DNA of 64,000 bases from Marinifilum caeruleilacunae (GTDB taxonomy: Bacteria > Bacteroidota > Bacteroidia > Bacteroidales > Marinifilaceae), in assembly GCF_013141825.1 (NCBI RefSeq), contig NZ_RZNH01000002.1, forward strand, positions 124,001 to 188,000, written 5' to 3'. The notes under the pieces are model-generated. The model searched no databases, was not told the DNA's origin, and was given only the letters and a program-made list of their open reading frames with translations. Position numbers and translations under genes: made by a program. Of this stretch, positions 27,415 through 36,667 are shown piece by piece. The stretch's first letter is position 1. Every line of letters begins with the position of its first letter.

Positions 27415-27813
27415 ATGCCAAAGAAGATTAAGCCAACCGACGCAGAATTAGAAATTTTGCAAGTATTATGGACCTATGGCCCATCGACTGTTCGATTTGT
27501 AAATGAAAAACTAAAATCCGGAAGAGATGTTGGATACACCACCACCCTGAAGGTAATGCAAATTATGACAGAAAAGAATATGCTGAGTCGTGATAAAAAT
27601 TCGAGAACTCATATTTATGAGGCAATTGTGGAAGAGAAAGAAACCAAGAATTTATTGATTGATAAATTTATATCTACCCTATTTAATGGTTCTACTTCGG
27701 GCATGGTACTGCAAGCCCTTGGAAATAAAAAATGTAGCGCCGAAGAATTAAATAAAATTCGTAGCTTAATCGATAATATTGAATCTTCACAAAATCCTGA
27801 TCACAATGAGTAA
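27415..27813 (+). CDS. BlaI/MecI-family transcriptional repressor
   Basis: Winged-helix repressor of 132 residues. Residues 8-75 form the DNA-binding domain ([20 protein letters not shown] ... [19 protein letters not shown]); the C-terminal third is the dimerisation helix region, where the BlaR-type protease cuts relatives. It overlaps the following M56 gene by 8 bp, a translationally coupled BlaI/BlaR pair. Three operators sit in its own promoter. No beta-lactamase gene is nearby, so the regulon is something else, probably linked to the envelope. Confidence 0.95.
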   Translation: MPKKIKPTDAELEILQVLWTYGPSTVRFVNEKLKSGRDVGYTTTLKVMQIMTEKNMLSRDKNSRTHIYEAIVEEKETKNLLIDKFISTLFNGSTSGMVLQALGNKKCSAEELNKIRSLIDNIESSQNPDHNE

Positions 27814-30800
27814 TTTTTCTATTTATAAACTAATAGATGCTACAGGTTGGGCACTATTACACTCGGTTTGGCAAATTGTTGCTTTAGGTCTTATTGTGTG
27901 GATCGTTTTTCGATTTGTGTCGAAAGACAATGCCAAACTCCGTTACGGAATTGCATCCATTAGTCTGCTGTTTATCTTTTTAACTTTTGTGGCAACCCTG
28001 CTGCACTACTACTCAAATTCCAGTAAACCAGTTTTGACAGATTCCAATTTGAGTCCGGAATTGCTCCTGTTCTTACTCAATAATACTGCGGATACAGCAA
28101 AATCTTTCAGCCTTGAAAATTTGAATATTGCCAAATACTTGCCTGCAATGGTGAATTTATGGCTTATTGGTGTGTGTATTTTATCCTTACACATGACATT
28201 TAATTACATACAAAGCATAAAGTTACGAAAGCACCTTGCTTATCCACTATCAGCTCAAAATCAAAACATAGCTTCTCAACTTGTTCGGAAGTTTAATCTG
28301 AAACAAAAAATTACATTTAAGGAATCTGGTTATGTACAGACTCCCTCTTTAATTGGATATTTTAAACCTGTTGTTTTGTTGCCTGTAAGTATGCTTAGTG
28401 GCATACCCAACAATCAACTGGAAATTATCATAGCACATGAACTGGCGCATATTAAGCGTCACGATTACTTATTTCAGTTTATTCAAGGAATACTTGAACT
28501 GTTGTTTTTCTATCATCCTGTTGTTTGGTGGCTATCTTCTGTGGTTAATACCGAAAGAGAGCACATTTGTGACGACATCGCGGTAAAGGTTTGTGGTGAA
28601 TCCTTAACCCTTATTAAAGCATTGAATAATATGGAAGCAATTAGAAAAAAAAGGTTCGAACTGGTTTTGGGATTATCTGGTAAAAAGGACAATCTTTTTG
28701 ATCGTGTTCAACGAATAATAAGACCGAAATCGGAAACAGCAAAAAGCACCAATAAATTGGTATTTAGCGGTTTGTTTGTTCTTCTGTTTACAGGATTAAT
28801 CCTGGTATCGAATTTTGCCATTTCTGGAAATGCATTTTCAGGCAAACAGTTCTTCTCAAAAATTAATGTGATAGACCAGGAGCCTAAGCATTCTGGTGAA
28901 AAGGATGCCATTCTTATTGAGCAGGACAAAGACAAGAAAAAAGCAAAAAAGAAATCGAAAGCAACAAAAGCAGAAGAAGTTGAAAAAGAGGTGGTGGAAA
29001 TTGCACCAGAGGTAGAAGTTGAACCAGAAATGGAATTTTCACCTGAAATTGAGCTTGCTCCGGAAGTTGAAGTTGAGCTTGAAATGGAAGCTCAAGAGGC
29101 TATGGAACTCGCTTTTCCGAAAGATTCATTAAAATCGAAAGAATGGATCAGGAAAAAGGCATCTGAATTGATCGAAGAGCAAAAACAAGAGCTAAAAAGA
29201 GCCTTGGATCAGATGGAAAAAGCCAAAGCGGAGGTGAAACTGGAAGAAATGCAGCTTGAATTGAAAAGCGCGCTAAAAGAGCTAAACGCCGAAGAATTCA
29301 AGAAAGAATTACAAGAAAGTAAAATTGAATTGCAAAAAGAACTTCAACATTATTCGGAAGAGAAATATTTGAAAGAAATTCAAGAAGAGCAAGAAAGTGA
29401 GACGGAATCGTTAAAGGAACAACTTCAGAAAATTGAAGAAAACAATGAATTTAGCGATGAGAAAAAAGCTTATCTCAAAAAGAAGATCAAAGAATCGATT
29501 GAGAGAATAAGCTCAGAAGAATTTCAAGAGCAAATGAAAGTTCAGTTGGAGCGCTCAAAAGAAAGAATAAAAGAGCAGCTCGAAAAAATGGAATCTTCTG
29601 ATTTTGAAGCTCAATTGGAATTGAAAAGGCAAGCCATTCAAAAACAGTTGGAGAAACTGCAATCGCCAGAATACAAACAGCGCATTGAAGAGAACTTTAA
29701 CAGGGGAAAAGAACAAATTCAAAAGCATTTGGAGAAAGTGAATACCCCTGAATTCAGAAAAGAACTTGAAGAGAAGCTAAAAAATTCGAATCCTTCGCCT
29801 GACGAAACTTACGAGGCGGTTTTCGAAACCATGGGAACCAAATTGGTTACCGGAAGACCTATGCCGACATCTAATTCGGTAAGCATTCGAAGTTCAGAAC
29901 GAACATCGGAAGGAAGAAGAGTAAAAGGACTTTTACCTTCCAGTGCTCCAATTCATATTAAAAAACCATTGGTTCTTGTTGATGGTAAGAAAACACCTTT
30001 AGATGAAGTTGACCCGAGCACAATTAAAAGCATGCATGTATTAAAAGATGCTGAATCAATGGAAAAATATGGTGATGATGCTAAAAATGGAGTAATCATC
30101 ATAACACTTAAAAAAGAGGGTGAAAAGGACTCTGATTGGACGCCAAACGATGTTTTCGAAGACAGATATTACAAGTTCCCTAAACTGAACGAACAAAGTT
30201 CATATAGAACAGTGGTTGGACAAAGAATGAATCCAACTTCGGCATTCCATTACAATAAACTTCAACAAAATTTTGAAAAAGTTGATTTCGATATGCTGAT
30301 TGTTGTAGATGGAAAGGTGAAGACCAAAGATGAGATCAGTGATCTAAATCCTGATCATATCGAAAGCATGAACGTTTACAAAGGCAAAAAGGCAACCGAA
30401 CTTTTTGGCGAAAAAGCCGCTAATGGAGTAATTGTGATTCAAACCATTGGAAAATCGGTAGATGCCATACAAATAAAAGGCGAAGCAGGTGAAAACGCTC
30501 CCCTTTATATTCTGGATGGAAAGCCTATGAAATCAAAAACATTAAAAACAATTGATCCGGAAGACATTCATAGCATTTCAGTATTAAAAGATGCTTCGGC
30601 AACAGCAATTTATGGGCAGGATGGAAAAAATGGAGTGATTCTAATTGAATCAAAAAAGAACGCTAAATCCGATAAATCCTTTGTGGTTCTTGATAAAGAA
30701 GATGATATTCACTTTCCGAAAGTTAGAATTAAAGGGGTAAGAGGAGAAAAAGCACCACTTTATATTCTTGACGGAAAACCTTTGGATTCGCAGAATTTAA

Positions 30801-31132
30801 AAGCCATGCATCCAGATGAAATCGAAAGCGTATCTGTACTGAAAGGAGAATCGGCCGAGGCCATTTATGGTGAAGAAGGCAAACACGGCGTAATTATCAT
30901 TAGCACTAAAGAAGTTCAGAGTGATAAAGCTGTGAAACTAAACCTGGATAATTTTAAAGGTAAAAATGCTCCCATGATTATTATAGATGGTAAAAAAGTA
31001 AATGCAAAAGCATTGGATAAAATTTCGCCCGATGACATCGAGTACATCACAGTTTTAAAGGATGAATCAGCCATTGAAAAGTATGGTAAGAAGGGAAAAA
31101 ATGGAGTCATCGAAATTTCTTTAAAAAAATAA
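27806..31132 (+). CDS. BlaR1-type M56 metalloprotease with five TonB-plug-like repeats
   Basis: Membrane sensor-protease of 1108 residues. Order: three N-terminal membrane helices (about 12-30, 40-60, 110-130), the M56 zinc-protease domain with HELAH at about 211-215 and a downstream Glu in [10 protein letters not shown], a fourth helix (about 316-335), an acidic and coiled-coil segment rich in Glu/Lys (about 370-690), then five repeats of about 55 residues starting near 717, 826, 898, 982 and 1053. Each repeat follows the TonB-plug pattern: VDGK, (P)xxIxSxxVLK(D/G), (I/K)YG, KNGVIxI. BlaR1 proper has a penicillin-binding sensor domain instead, so this one senses something else. ATG 27806, overlapping blaI, is preferred. 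Confidence 0.93.
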   Translation: MSNFSIYKLIDATGWALLHSVWQIVALGLIVWIVFRFVSKDNAKLRYGIASISLLFIFLTFVATLLHYYSNSSKPVLTDSNLSPELLLFLLNNTADTAKSFSLENLNIAKYLPAMVNLWLIGVCILSLHMTFNYIQSIKLRKHLAYPLSAQNQNIASQLVRKFNLKQKITFKESGYVQTPSLIGYFKPVVLLPVSMLSGIPNNQLEIIIAHELAHIKRHDYLFQFIQGILELLFFYHPVVWWLSSVVNTEREHICDDIAVKVCGESLTLIKALNNMEAIRKKRFELVLGLSGKKDNLFDRVQRIIRPKSETAKSTNKLVFSGLFVLLFTGLILVSNFAISGNAFSGKQFFSKINVIDQEPKHSGEKDAILIEQDKDKKKAKKKSKATKAEEVEKEVVEIAPEVEVEPEMEFSPEIELAPEVEVELEMEAQEAMELAFPKDSLKSKEWIRKKASELIEEQKQELKRALDQMEKAKAEVKLEEMQLELKSALKELNAEEFKKELQESKIELQKELQHYSEEKYLKEIQEEQESETESLKEQLQKIEENNEFSDEKKAYLKKKIKESIERISSEEFQEQMKVQLERSKERIKEQLEKMESSDFEAQLELKRQAIQKQLEKLQSPEYKQRIEENFNRGKEQIQKHLEKVNTPEFRKELEEKLKNSNPSPDETYEAVFETMGTKLVTGRPMPTSNSVSIRSSERTSEGRRVKGLLPSSAPIHIKKPLVLVDGKKTPLDEVDPSTIKSMHVLKDAESMEKYGDDAKNGVIIITLKKEGEKDSDWTPNDVFEDRYYKFPKLNEQSSYRTVVGQRMNPTSAFHYNKLQQNFEKVDFDMLIVVDGKVKTKDEISDLNPDHIESMNVYKGKKATELFGEKAANGVIVIQTIGKSVDAIQIKGEAGENAPLYILDGKPMKSKTLKTIDPEDIHSISVLKDASATAIYGQDGKNGVILIESKKNAKSDKSFVVLDKEDDIHFPKVRIKGVRGEKAPLYILDGKPLDSQNLKAMHPDEIESVSVLKGESAEAIYGEEGKHGVIIISTKEVQSDKAVKLNLDNFKGKNAPMIIIDGKKVNAKALDKISPDDIEYITVLKDESAIEKYGKKGKNGVIEISLKK

Positions 31133-31153
31133 TCACATTCATATCAATTGTAG

Positions 31154-31183
31154 AAGGATCACAATCATGTGGTCCTTTTTTTA
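31154..31183 (+). terminator. Terminator after the BlaI/BlaR-type operon
   Basis: AAGGATCACA and TGTGGTCCTT pair over 10 bp with one T-G pair, followed by seven T. Confidence 0.88.
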
Positions 31184-31199
31184 TATCCTTTAGTCTGAT

Positions 31200-31751
31200 T
31201 TGCAAGCAGAACAACAAATTCGTAACTTGATATATGGAATACTAATATATGTTTTTATGCTTTTAATTCTGGTGATATTATCGACTTATGTCCTGATTAG
31301 AATTGCTTCGATATTTAGCAATTATCTGAAAGCTTATACACGAAATCAGCATTTGCGTTTCGCTTTTGGAATTGCTGCTATTATCGTTGGAGCACTGCAT
31401 ATCATGTATCCATCTTTTTTTAGTCACCTGTTCTCAACAGTATTCAAATCGACCTATACAGCAACCAGTATTTCAGGATTTATTCAAATAATTTGTGGAG
31501 TTGGATTATTAATCAGGAGGGTGTATAAAGAAGCGGCAATTTTATTAATGATTTTGCTTGCCCTGTTTATTCCCTTGAGTATTCTAATGATGATGGAGTA
31601 CATCCCCGGACCATTGGGCCCTGAATATGAGCCTGTGCTTGGCTATATCAGGATTTTATCATTTCCATTACTGATATGGATTTTATTTAAAGCCTGTGAC
31701 ATGTCACCAAGAAAAGGCCTACAAACCGAACGATTTAACCACGATATCTAA
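31200..31751 (+). CDS. Membrane protein of unknown function
   Basis: 183 residues with four to five hydrophobic helices (about 10-35, 52-72, 85-105, 112-132, 150-165). I do not recognise the family. The start is uncertain: TTG at 31200 keeps the whole first helix but lies only 17 bases past the preceding terminator; ATG at 31257 would shorten the protein by 19 residues. No functional motif is visible. It may be transcribed with the DUF302 gene 27 bases downstream. Confidence 0.7.
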   Translation: MQAEQQIRNLIYGILIYVFMLLILVILSTYVLIRIASIFSNYLKAYTRNQHLRFAFGIAAIIVGALHIMYPSFFSHLFSTVFKSTYTATSISGFIQIICGVGLLIRRVYKEAAILLMILLALFIPLSILMMMEYIPGPLGPEYEPVLGYIRILSFPLLIWILFKACDMSPRKGLQTERFNHDI

Positions 31752-31778
31752 AATAACTACACTTCTAAAATTGAAACG

Positions 31779-32171
31779 ATGAGCTACTATATTAAACGTA
31801 CTACAAATTTCGGGTTCGACGAAGCAATCGAACGAGTTACAAAAGCGGTTCAAACCGAAGGTTTTGGAATACTAACCGATATTGATGTAAAATCAACCTT
31901 AAAAGAGAAAATTAATGTTGATTTTAAAAAGTACCGAATACTAGGTGCCTGTAATCCTTCTTTTGCTTATGAGGCTTTCCAGGTAGAAGACCAGATCGGC
32001 ATTATGATGCCATGTAACATTACAGTGATTGAGCAGGATAACGGTCATGTTGACATTTCGATTATGGACCCAACCGCAGCTTTTAATGTAATTGAAAACG
32101 AAGATCTTCAGCCATTTGCCATTGAATTGAAAATGAAGCTTGAACGTTGCTTAACCTATCTTGACGAATAA
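31779..32171 (+). CDS. DUF302 domain protein
   Basis: 130-residue protein consisting almost entirely of a DUF302 domain. Typical pattern: FDEAIERVTKAVQTEGFGILTDIDVKSTLKEK near the N-terminus, YRILGACNPSFAYEAFQ in the middle, MPCNITVIE, and the C-terminal IMDPTAAFNVIEN. The family is structurally characterised but without a known activity. It lies between two small genes on the same strand, likely one transcript. Confidence 0.92.
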   Translation: MSYYIKRTTNFGFDEAIERVTKAVQTEGFGILTDIDVKSTLKEKINVDFKKYRILGACNPSFAYEAFQVEDQIGIMMPCNITVIEQDNGHVDISIMDPTAAFNVIENEDLQPFAIELKMKLERCLTYLDE

Positions 32172-32189
32172 ATTAAATATGATATAAAT

Positions 32190-32690
32190 ATGAGAACACT
32201 TGTCATTTGGCTTGCAGTAATCTGTATGCCTTGCATTTGCATTGCCCAGGAAAAACCAGAACCTGTTGATCAATTTCGCCAATTCGATTTTTGGCTTGGA
32301 GAATGGGATGTTTATACCGGCGAAAATATGGTTGGGAAAAATAAAGTTGTATTGCTTCAGAATAAACATGTAATCCAGGAAAATTGGGTGTCCGAAAAGG
32401 AAAATTTTACCGGAACAAGTTATAGTTTCTACAATCCGAAAACAAAAAAATGGCATCAGGTTTGGGTAGACAGAAATGGCAGTAACCTACTTTTAGTTGG
32501 TGAGTTTACAAATGGGAAAATGGTGCTCACAAGTGGAATGGATTCCAATATGGGAGAACCTAACTCAAAGCACAAAATCACCTGGTCGCAACTTGCCAAT
32601 GGAGATGTTAAACAGGTGTGGGAATCGACAACCGACGATGGCAAAAGCTGGAACATACAATTCGAAGGCATATATAAGAAAGCGAATTAG
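32190..32690 (+). CDS. Exported DUF1579-like protein
   Basis: 166 residues with a signal peptide (1-20, ending CIAQ). The mature part reads DFWLGEWDVYTGENMVGKN, followed by beta strands of the kind seen in DUF1579 and lipocalin-like proteins that begin DFxxGxW. No active-site residue can be named. Its stop codon abuts directly the stop codon of the convergent pcm-like gene, with no base between them and no terminator. Confidence 0.78.
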   Translation: MRTLVIWLAVICMPCICIAQEKPEPVDQFRQFDFWLGEWDVYTGENMVGKNKVVLLQNKHVIQENWVSEKENFTGTSYSFYNPKTKKWHQVWVDRNGSNLLLVGEFTNGKMVLTSGMDSNMGEPNSKHKITWSQLANGDVKQVWESTTDDGKSWNIQFEGIYKKAN

Positions 32691-33410
32691 CTAATAGGCA
32701 TTTCCTTTAGAATCAACCATAGGGACAAATCGAACGGGAATTACATTTCTCTGTACGATTTTCCCTTTCTTTTTTTCCATTAGCACCAGTTTTTTCACAT
32801 TTTTTAATCCTACCGGAATCACAAGTTTTCCTCCTTCGGCCAGCTGATCGACCAAAGCTTGTGGCACTTTTGTGGGGGAACAAGTTACAATGATCCCATC
32901 GAACGGAGCTTGTTCGGGCCAACCCAAATATCCATCTCCATATCGGGTTTCAACATTTTCATATCCCAGCGAGTCAAGCACAAAATCGGCTCTTCTCTGC
33001 AAGGGTTTCACAATTTCGATACTGAATACCTTCCCTCCCAGTTCGCCCAATACAGCAGCCTGGTAACCAGAGCCAGTACCAATTTCGAGGAGCTTCTCTC
33101 CTTCTTCCACTTCGAGCAATTGCGACATCAAACCAACAATATAGGGCTGCGAAATGGTTTGCCCATGCCCAATGGGTAATGGCCTGTCCTGGTAGGCATA
33201 CTTTTGCAAATAGCGAGGCACAAACAAATGCCTCTCAACATTTTGCATCGCTTTAATTATCTTTGAATGATTCACTCCCCTCGATTGAATTTGCTCAGCT
33301 ACCATTTTAAATCTTTTCTCCTTAAAATCCATATCCTGAACATTTTGTTTTTGAGGAATCAACAAAGTGGTAATTAAAAAACCTAGTCCATATATCAATC
33401 CAAGCTTCAT
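32691..33410 (-). CDS. pcm: Protein-L-isoaspartate O-methyltransferase, exported form
   Basis: Repairs isoaspartyl residues in aged proteins using S-adenosylmethionine. 239 residues; the catalytic domain starts near 40 and carries LPIGHGQTISQPYIVGLMSQ, the SAM motif LLEIGTGSGYQAA, and TRYGDGYLGWPEQAPFDGIIVTCSP. Unlike cytosolic Pcm it has a hydrophobic N-terminus (MKLGLIYGLGFLITTLL) that looks like a signal peptide or membrane anchor, placing it in the periplasm, where a source of SAM would be puzzling. No surE or nlpD neighbour is present. The family is secure, the location is inference. Confidence 0.92.
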   Translation of the reverse strand: MKLGLIYGLGFLITTLLIPQKQNVQDMDFKEKRFKMVAEQIQSRGVNHSKIIKAMQNVERHLFVPRYLQKYAYQDRPLPIGHGQTISQPYIVGLMSQLLEVEEGEKLLEIGTGSGYQAAVLGELGGKVFSIEIVKPLQRRADFVLDSLGYENVETRYGDGYLGWPEQAPFDGIIVTCSPTKVPQALVDQLAEGGKLVIPVGLKNVKKLVLMEKKKGKIVQRNVIPVRFVPMVDSKGNAY

Positions 33411-33544
33411 CTTACTACATGTATACCATAAAGTTACGACATTATCGTATGACAGGAAAATTCATATGACAACAGTTCGGGCATATATTTAGAAGAGAGA
33501 TATAAGAAAAAGGAAATTAATTTTATTAAATTCACCATACATCT

Positions 33545-33552
33545 TATGTTTG
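33545..33552 (+). promoter_or_regulatory. Predicted -7 box of the M28 peptidase gene
   Basis: TATGTTTG matches TAnnTTTG, 20 bases before the ATG at 33572, giving a very short leader. Confidence 0.5.
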
Positions 33553-33571
33553 TTACTAAAAATTCATTGCG

Positions 33572-35089
33572 ATGAAGAAACTCTCCATTCTATCCTTCTG
33601 CCTGTTGATTTCCATCAAGTTACTTGCCCAGGAAATCGATCTTATTGATTTGTCTCATAACATATCGCTTGAGAATATTAAAAAAGATGTTTATGAGTTG
33701 GCATCGGAGAAAATGGAAGGCCGGGAAACAGGTGAAAAAGGACAAAAACTAGCTGCAGAATACATTTACAAGCAGTTTAAGAATGCAGGCTTGTTAAGCT
33801 ATCAGAAAAGAACAGATAGCTTAAGTTATTTCCAGGAGTTTTCGGTTTTTAAAGAGCAAGTGCCACAAGTAAGTCTGTCGGTTAATGGAAACAAGCTAAA
33901 GCCTTTCGATGACTTTTTTCTATTGGGGGTTAAAGATTTAAAAAAAGAGAATATTGAGCTGGTATTTTTAGGTTTAGCTCCTGATAGTGTATACCAAAAC
34001 CAGGATTTCTCAAATCGTGCAGTTTTGTTTTTAACATCGAATTTGTTTGCTGGTCCATCTAAAGCAATGGATATTATGAAGGAGACAAAAACCAGTATTG
34101 TGTTTTACTGTAATCCGGAAAATCCACATCAGATGCCAGCCATCGTTAATCGCCAGAAGAGATTGTACAACAGAAGACAGTTATTAGATCCGAAGCTTTT
34201 TCCATTTAAAAACCCTTACGACTCCCTTACGCATAAAAAATTCTACCACAATGTAGAGAGGATGATCAGTACCTACCAGGGACCAATTAGTGAAAAAGCG
34301 ACAGCGAAAATTCTTGAGCTTAAACCCAAAGACCTCAAGAAACATTTGAATGGAAAACTGGCTAAATCGCAAGAAAAACAAGATGTTAAAATTGATCTTG
34401 AATTTCGTAATATTTATAAGTCAAAACCTACAGAGAATGTAATTGCCAGTATTCCAGGAACCGATTTAAAAGATGAATACATTGTGCTTAGTGCACACTA
34501 TGATCATATTGGAAAACGAGGGAATAAAATATTCTACGGAGCCAACGATAATGCCTCAGGAACTGCTGCCTTAATGGAAATTGCACGTAGCATTCAAAAT
34601 GCAGTTAACCAAGGGTTAAAATTGAAGCGAAGCATTCTTTTTGTTGCATTTACCGGGGAAGAAAAAGGTTTGCTGGGCTCGAAATACTTTGTTGAATCCA
34701 ACACATTTCCACATCAGAAAATAAAGGCTAACTTGAATATTGACATGCTTGGAAGAATGGATGAATTACATGACACCACCAACTTTGTTTACCTTCTTGG
34801 AGCCAATGATCTGAATCCAAAACTTAAGTTAATAACAGACAGTTTAAATCAGTTGTATCCAAAACTGGAATTGGATTATTCCTACGATACAAAGGATAAT
34901 TTCTTATATGCGGCTTCCGATCAGGCATCATTCGTGAAGAGAAATATCCCGGCAATATTCTATTTTAATGGACTACACAACGACTATCACAAAACAAGCG
35001 ACACGCCCGAAAAAATGGATTTTGAAGCGATAAAAAAAGTGAGTAGTCTTATTTTACTAACCGCCATCGAATTGGCTAATCAAGAGTAA
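33572..35089 (+). CDS. M28 family zinc aminopeptidase, exported
   Basis: Exported metallopeptidase of 505 residues with a signal peptide (1-19, ending LLAQ). The M28 domain begins near 270 after a variable N-terminal region. Two-zinc ligands are all visible: His and Asp in LSAHYDHIG, Asp in GANDNASGTAALME, catalytic Glu and ligand Glu in FTGEEKGLLGSKYF, Asp in NIDMLGRMD, and His in LHNDYHKTSDTPEKMD. It probably trims peptides in the periplasm. The PA-domain insert seen in some relatives may correspond to about 90-200. Single gene. Confidence 0.94.
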   Translation: MKKLSILSFCLLISIKLLAQEIDLIDLSHNISLENIKKDVYELASEKMEGRETGEKGQKLAAEYIYKQFKNAGLLSYQKRTDSLSYFQEFSVFKEQVPQVSLSVNGNKLKPFDDFFLLGVKDLKKENIELVFLGLAPDSVYQNQDFSNRAVLFLTSNLFAGPSKAMDIMKETKTSIVFYCNPENPHQMPAIVNRQKRLYNRRQLLDPKLFPFKNPYDSLTHKKFYHNVERMISTYQGPISEKATAKILELKPKDLKKHLNGKLAKSQEKQDVKIDLEFRNIYKSKPTENVIASIPGTDLKDEYIVLSAHYDHIGKRGNKIFYGANDNASGTAALMEIARSIQNAVNQGLKLKRSILFVAFTGEEKGLLGSKYFVESNTFPHQKIKANLNIDMLGRMDELHDTTNFVYLLGANDLNPKLKLITDSLNQLYPKLELDYSYDTKDNFLYAASDQASFVKRNIPAIFYFNGLHNDYHKTSDTPEKMDFEAIKKVSSLILLTAIELANQE

Positions 35090-35181
35090 TTTATAGGTTT
35101 AAAAGCAAGCTGTTTAAAGTAATTTTGATTGAGTGGTTATTATTTCTTAAACAAAAAGAAAACATAAATTCATTTTTTACG

Positions 35182-35189
35182 TAAGTTTG
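35182..35189 (+). promoter_or_regulatory. Predicted -7 box of the lipoprotein gene
   Basis: TAAGTTTG matches TAnnTTTG and lies 35 bases before the ATG at 35225; it supports that start over the TTG at 35192. Confidence 0.55.
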
Positions 35190-35224
35190 TATTGTTCATT
35201 AGTGAATTCTATAAACCTATAATT

Positions 35225-35986
35225 ATGAATATCAACAGATTCTACCTATATCTTAGTATCACACTAATATTCACTGGAATAATATCCTGCTCGGAAGACG
35301 ATAAACACTCAGGTTATATTGATCCAAACGAAGAATTATTAGTTGGTTTAAGCGAAGTTGAAGGATACGATCACACTTACAATTACGATTTTAACATATT
35401 AAAAGAACGCGAAAGTGTAGATTTTTATGTGCCTGTAAGTTTTAATGAAGCCCTGAACAGAATTCCGGCAGATATGAGAACAAAGCTGAATCTTTTTTCT
35501 GCTTCCGAATTGCCTTTTACAACCAATATTCAGGAAGCAAACATTGTAACTTCCTGGAATGACAAAAACAAATTGGTTTTCCAAATTCAAATGTCCTATC
35601 TCGAAAATGATGAAAGTTACGATACAAACTTTAAAGACTTCTTTATTGTTTCGATTACCCAGCATCCCGAGAATCCATTTGAAACCATGAGTGAAACAGA
35701 ATTAGAAACCTTACACGAAGATTTGTCTAAAAGAGAATACGATATCCTGAATTTAACGGCCCAGGATTCTCTTTATTACCTTCCAAAAGACGAAGACAAT
35801 TTGTGGCCAAGAATGTTTGATTATTACAAGTATGATGAGTCGCAAAACAGAATCTTTAAAGAGTCGACGGGATCTTACCAGTATTACGCCTGGTACGACG
35901 GGTTAATTTATAAAATCGGCTTTAATATGGATGTAGAAGCCGTGGATGAAGAGGCTTTGGTTAGACAAATTATTCTGGGCAACTAG
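35225..35986 (+). CDS. Lipoprotein of unknown function
   Basis: 253 residues with a lipoprotein signal (residues 1-21, lipobox-like GIISC followed by SEDD, an acidic stretch that in Bacteroidota can mark surface export). The mature part is acidic with many aromatic residues and no domain I recognise. ATG 35225 is chosen because it puts a normal-length signal peptide at the N-terminus. Single gene ending in a strong terminator. Confidence 0.82.
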   Translation: MNINRFYLYLSITLIFTGIISCSEDDKHSGYIDPNEELLVGLSEVEGYDHTYNYDFNILKERESVDFYVPVSFNEALNRIPADMRTKLNLFSASELPFTTNIQEANIVTSWNDKNKLVFQIQMSYLENDESYDTNFKDFFIVSITQHPENPFETMSETELETLHEDLSKREYDILNLTAQDSLYYLPKDEDNLWPRMFDYYKYDESQNRIFKESTGSYQYYAWYDGLIYKIGFNMDVEAVDEEALVRQIILGN

Positions 35987-36010
35987 AATTATAATATTTT
36001 CAAGAAACAG

Positions 36011-36037
36011 AAAAGGACGTCTAAACGTCCTTTTTTT
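36011..36037. terminator. Bidirectional terminator between the lipoprotein and MOSC genes
   Basis: AAAAGGACG and CGTCCTTTT form a 9-bp stem with a 6-base loop, with T runs on both strands; it serves the convergent genes on each side. Confidence 0.85.
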
Positions 36038-36662
36038 ATTTGCTTAAATCTCTTCTGCAACTCTCTGCCAAAGCAACATCATCCAAAGCCTTTTTAAGTA
36101 GTTCCGGATCTTTATCCAACTGATACAAAAGCTGATAAACCTCTCTAACAGATAAACTCCCGGGCTTTCTCTCTTTCAAAATTAATTCATCTCCTTCCCT
36201 GATCATCCCTTCTTGTAATACCCTGATATAAACTCCAGGAAATCCGGCTTGAATAAATTCTTTCACCATGGTATCACAATCGAATCGATAATTCAATTTG
36301 TAACAAGGCTGTCGGGGCTGACTTACCTGTACAAGGCATTCTCCAATTTCATAAATATCTCCTATTTTAATTTCTCCTTCATCCAGTTCTGAAATGCTCA
36401 GGTTTTCACCAAACATGCCAAACTTCCAATCTAAATCGGGAAATCGTTTTTGCCAGAATTCGTAGTGCTTTTCAGAATACCAGTAACATGCCTTATCAAT
36501 ACCGCCATGATACCTTCTATCAATTACCGAATCATCCTTCACATCCTCCTTACCCAAAAAAATTCCTTCCTTTACCGGATATTTATAGATGCCTGTTTTG
36601 ACAATCTTCCCATGATAATTAATCTCTACCGACTTGCCTTTATTTGTAGATACTACCTTCAT
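36036..36662 (-). CDS. MOSC domain protein (YiiM-like)
   Basis: 208-residue protein with a MOSC domain (about 40-150) plus a C-terminal three-helix domain, the layout of E. coli YiiM, a molybdenum-cofactor-dependent enzyme acting on N-hydroxylated compounds. The conserved Cys lies in SQPRQPCYKLNYRFD; other family signs are RYHGGIDKACYWYSEKHYEFW and FGENLSISELDE. This fits the molybdate uptake genes at 53-56 kb. The ATG at 36662 is used rather than the TTG before it. It is 5 bases from the upstream gene on the same strand. Confidence 0.93.
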   Translation of the reverse strand: MKVVSTNKGKSVEINYHGKIVKTGIYKYPVKEGIFLGKEDVKDDSVIDRRYHGGIDKACYWYSEKHYEFWQKRFPDLDWKFGMFGENLSISELDEGEIKIGDIYEIGECLVQVSQPRQPCYKLNYRFDCDTMVKEFIQAGFPGVYIRVLQEGMIREGDELILKERKPGSLSVREVYQLLYQLDKDPELLKKALDDVALAESCRRDLSK

Positions 36663-36667
36663 CAATC

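Noticed and set aside
27415-31132. Beta-lactam resistance operon
   Set aside because: The sensor has no penicillin-binding domain and no beta-lactamase or mecA-like gene is adjacent.
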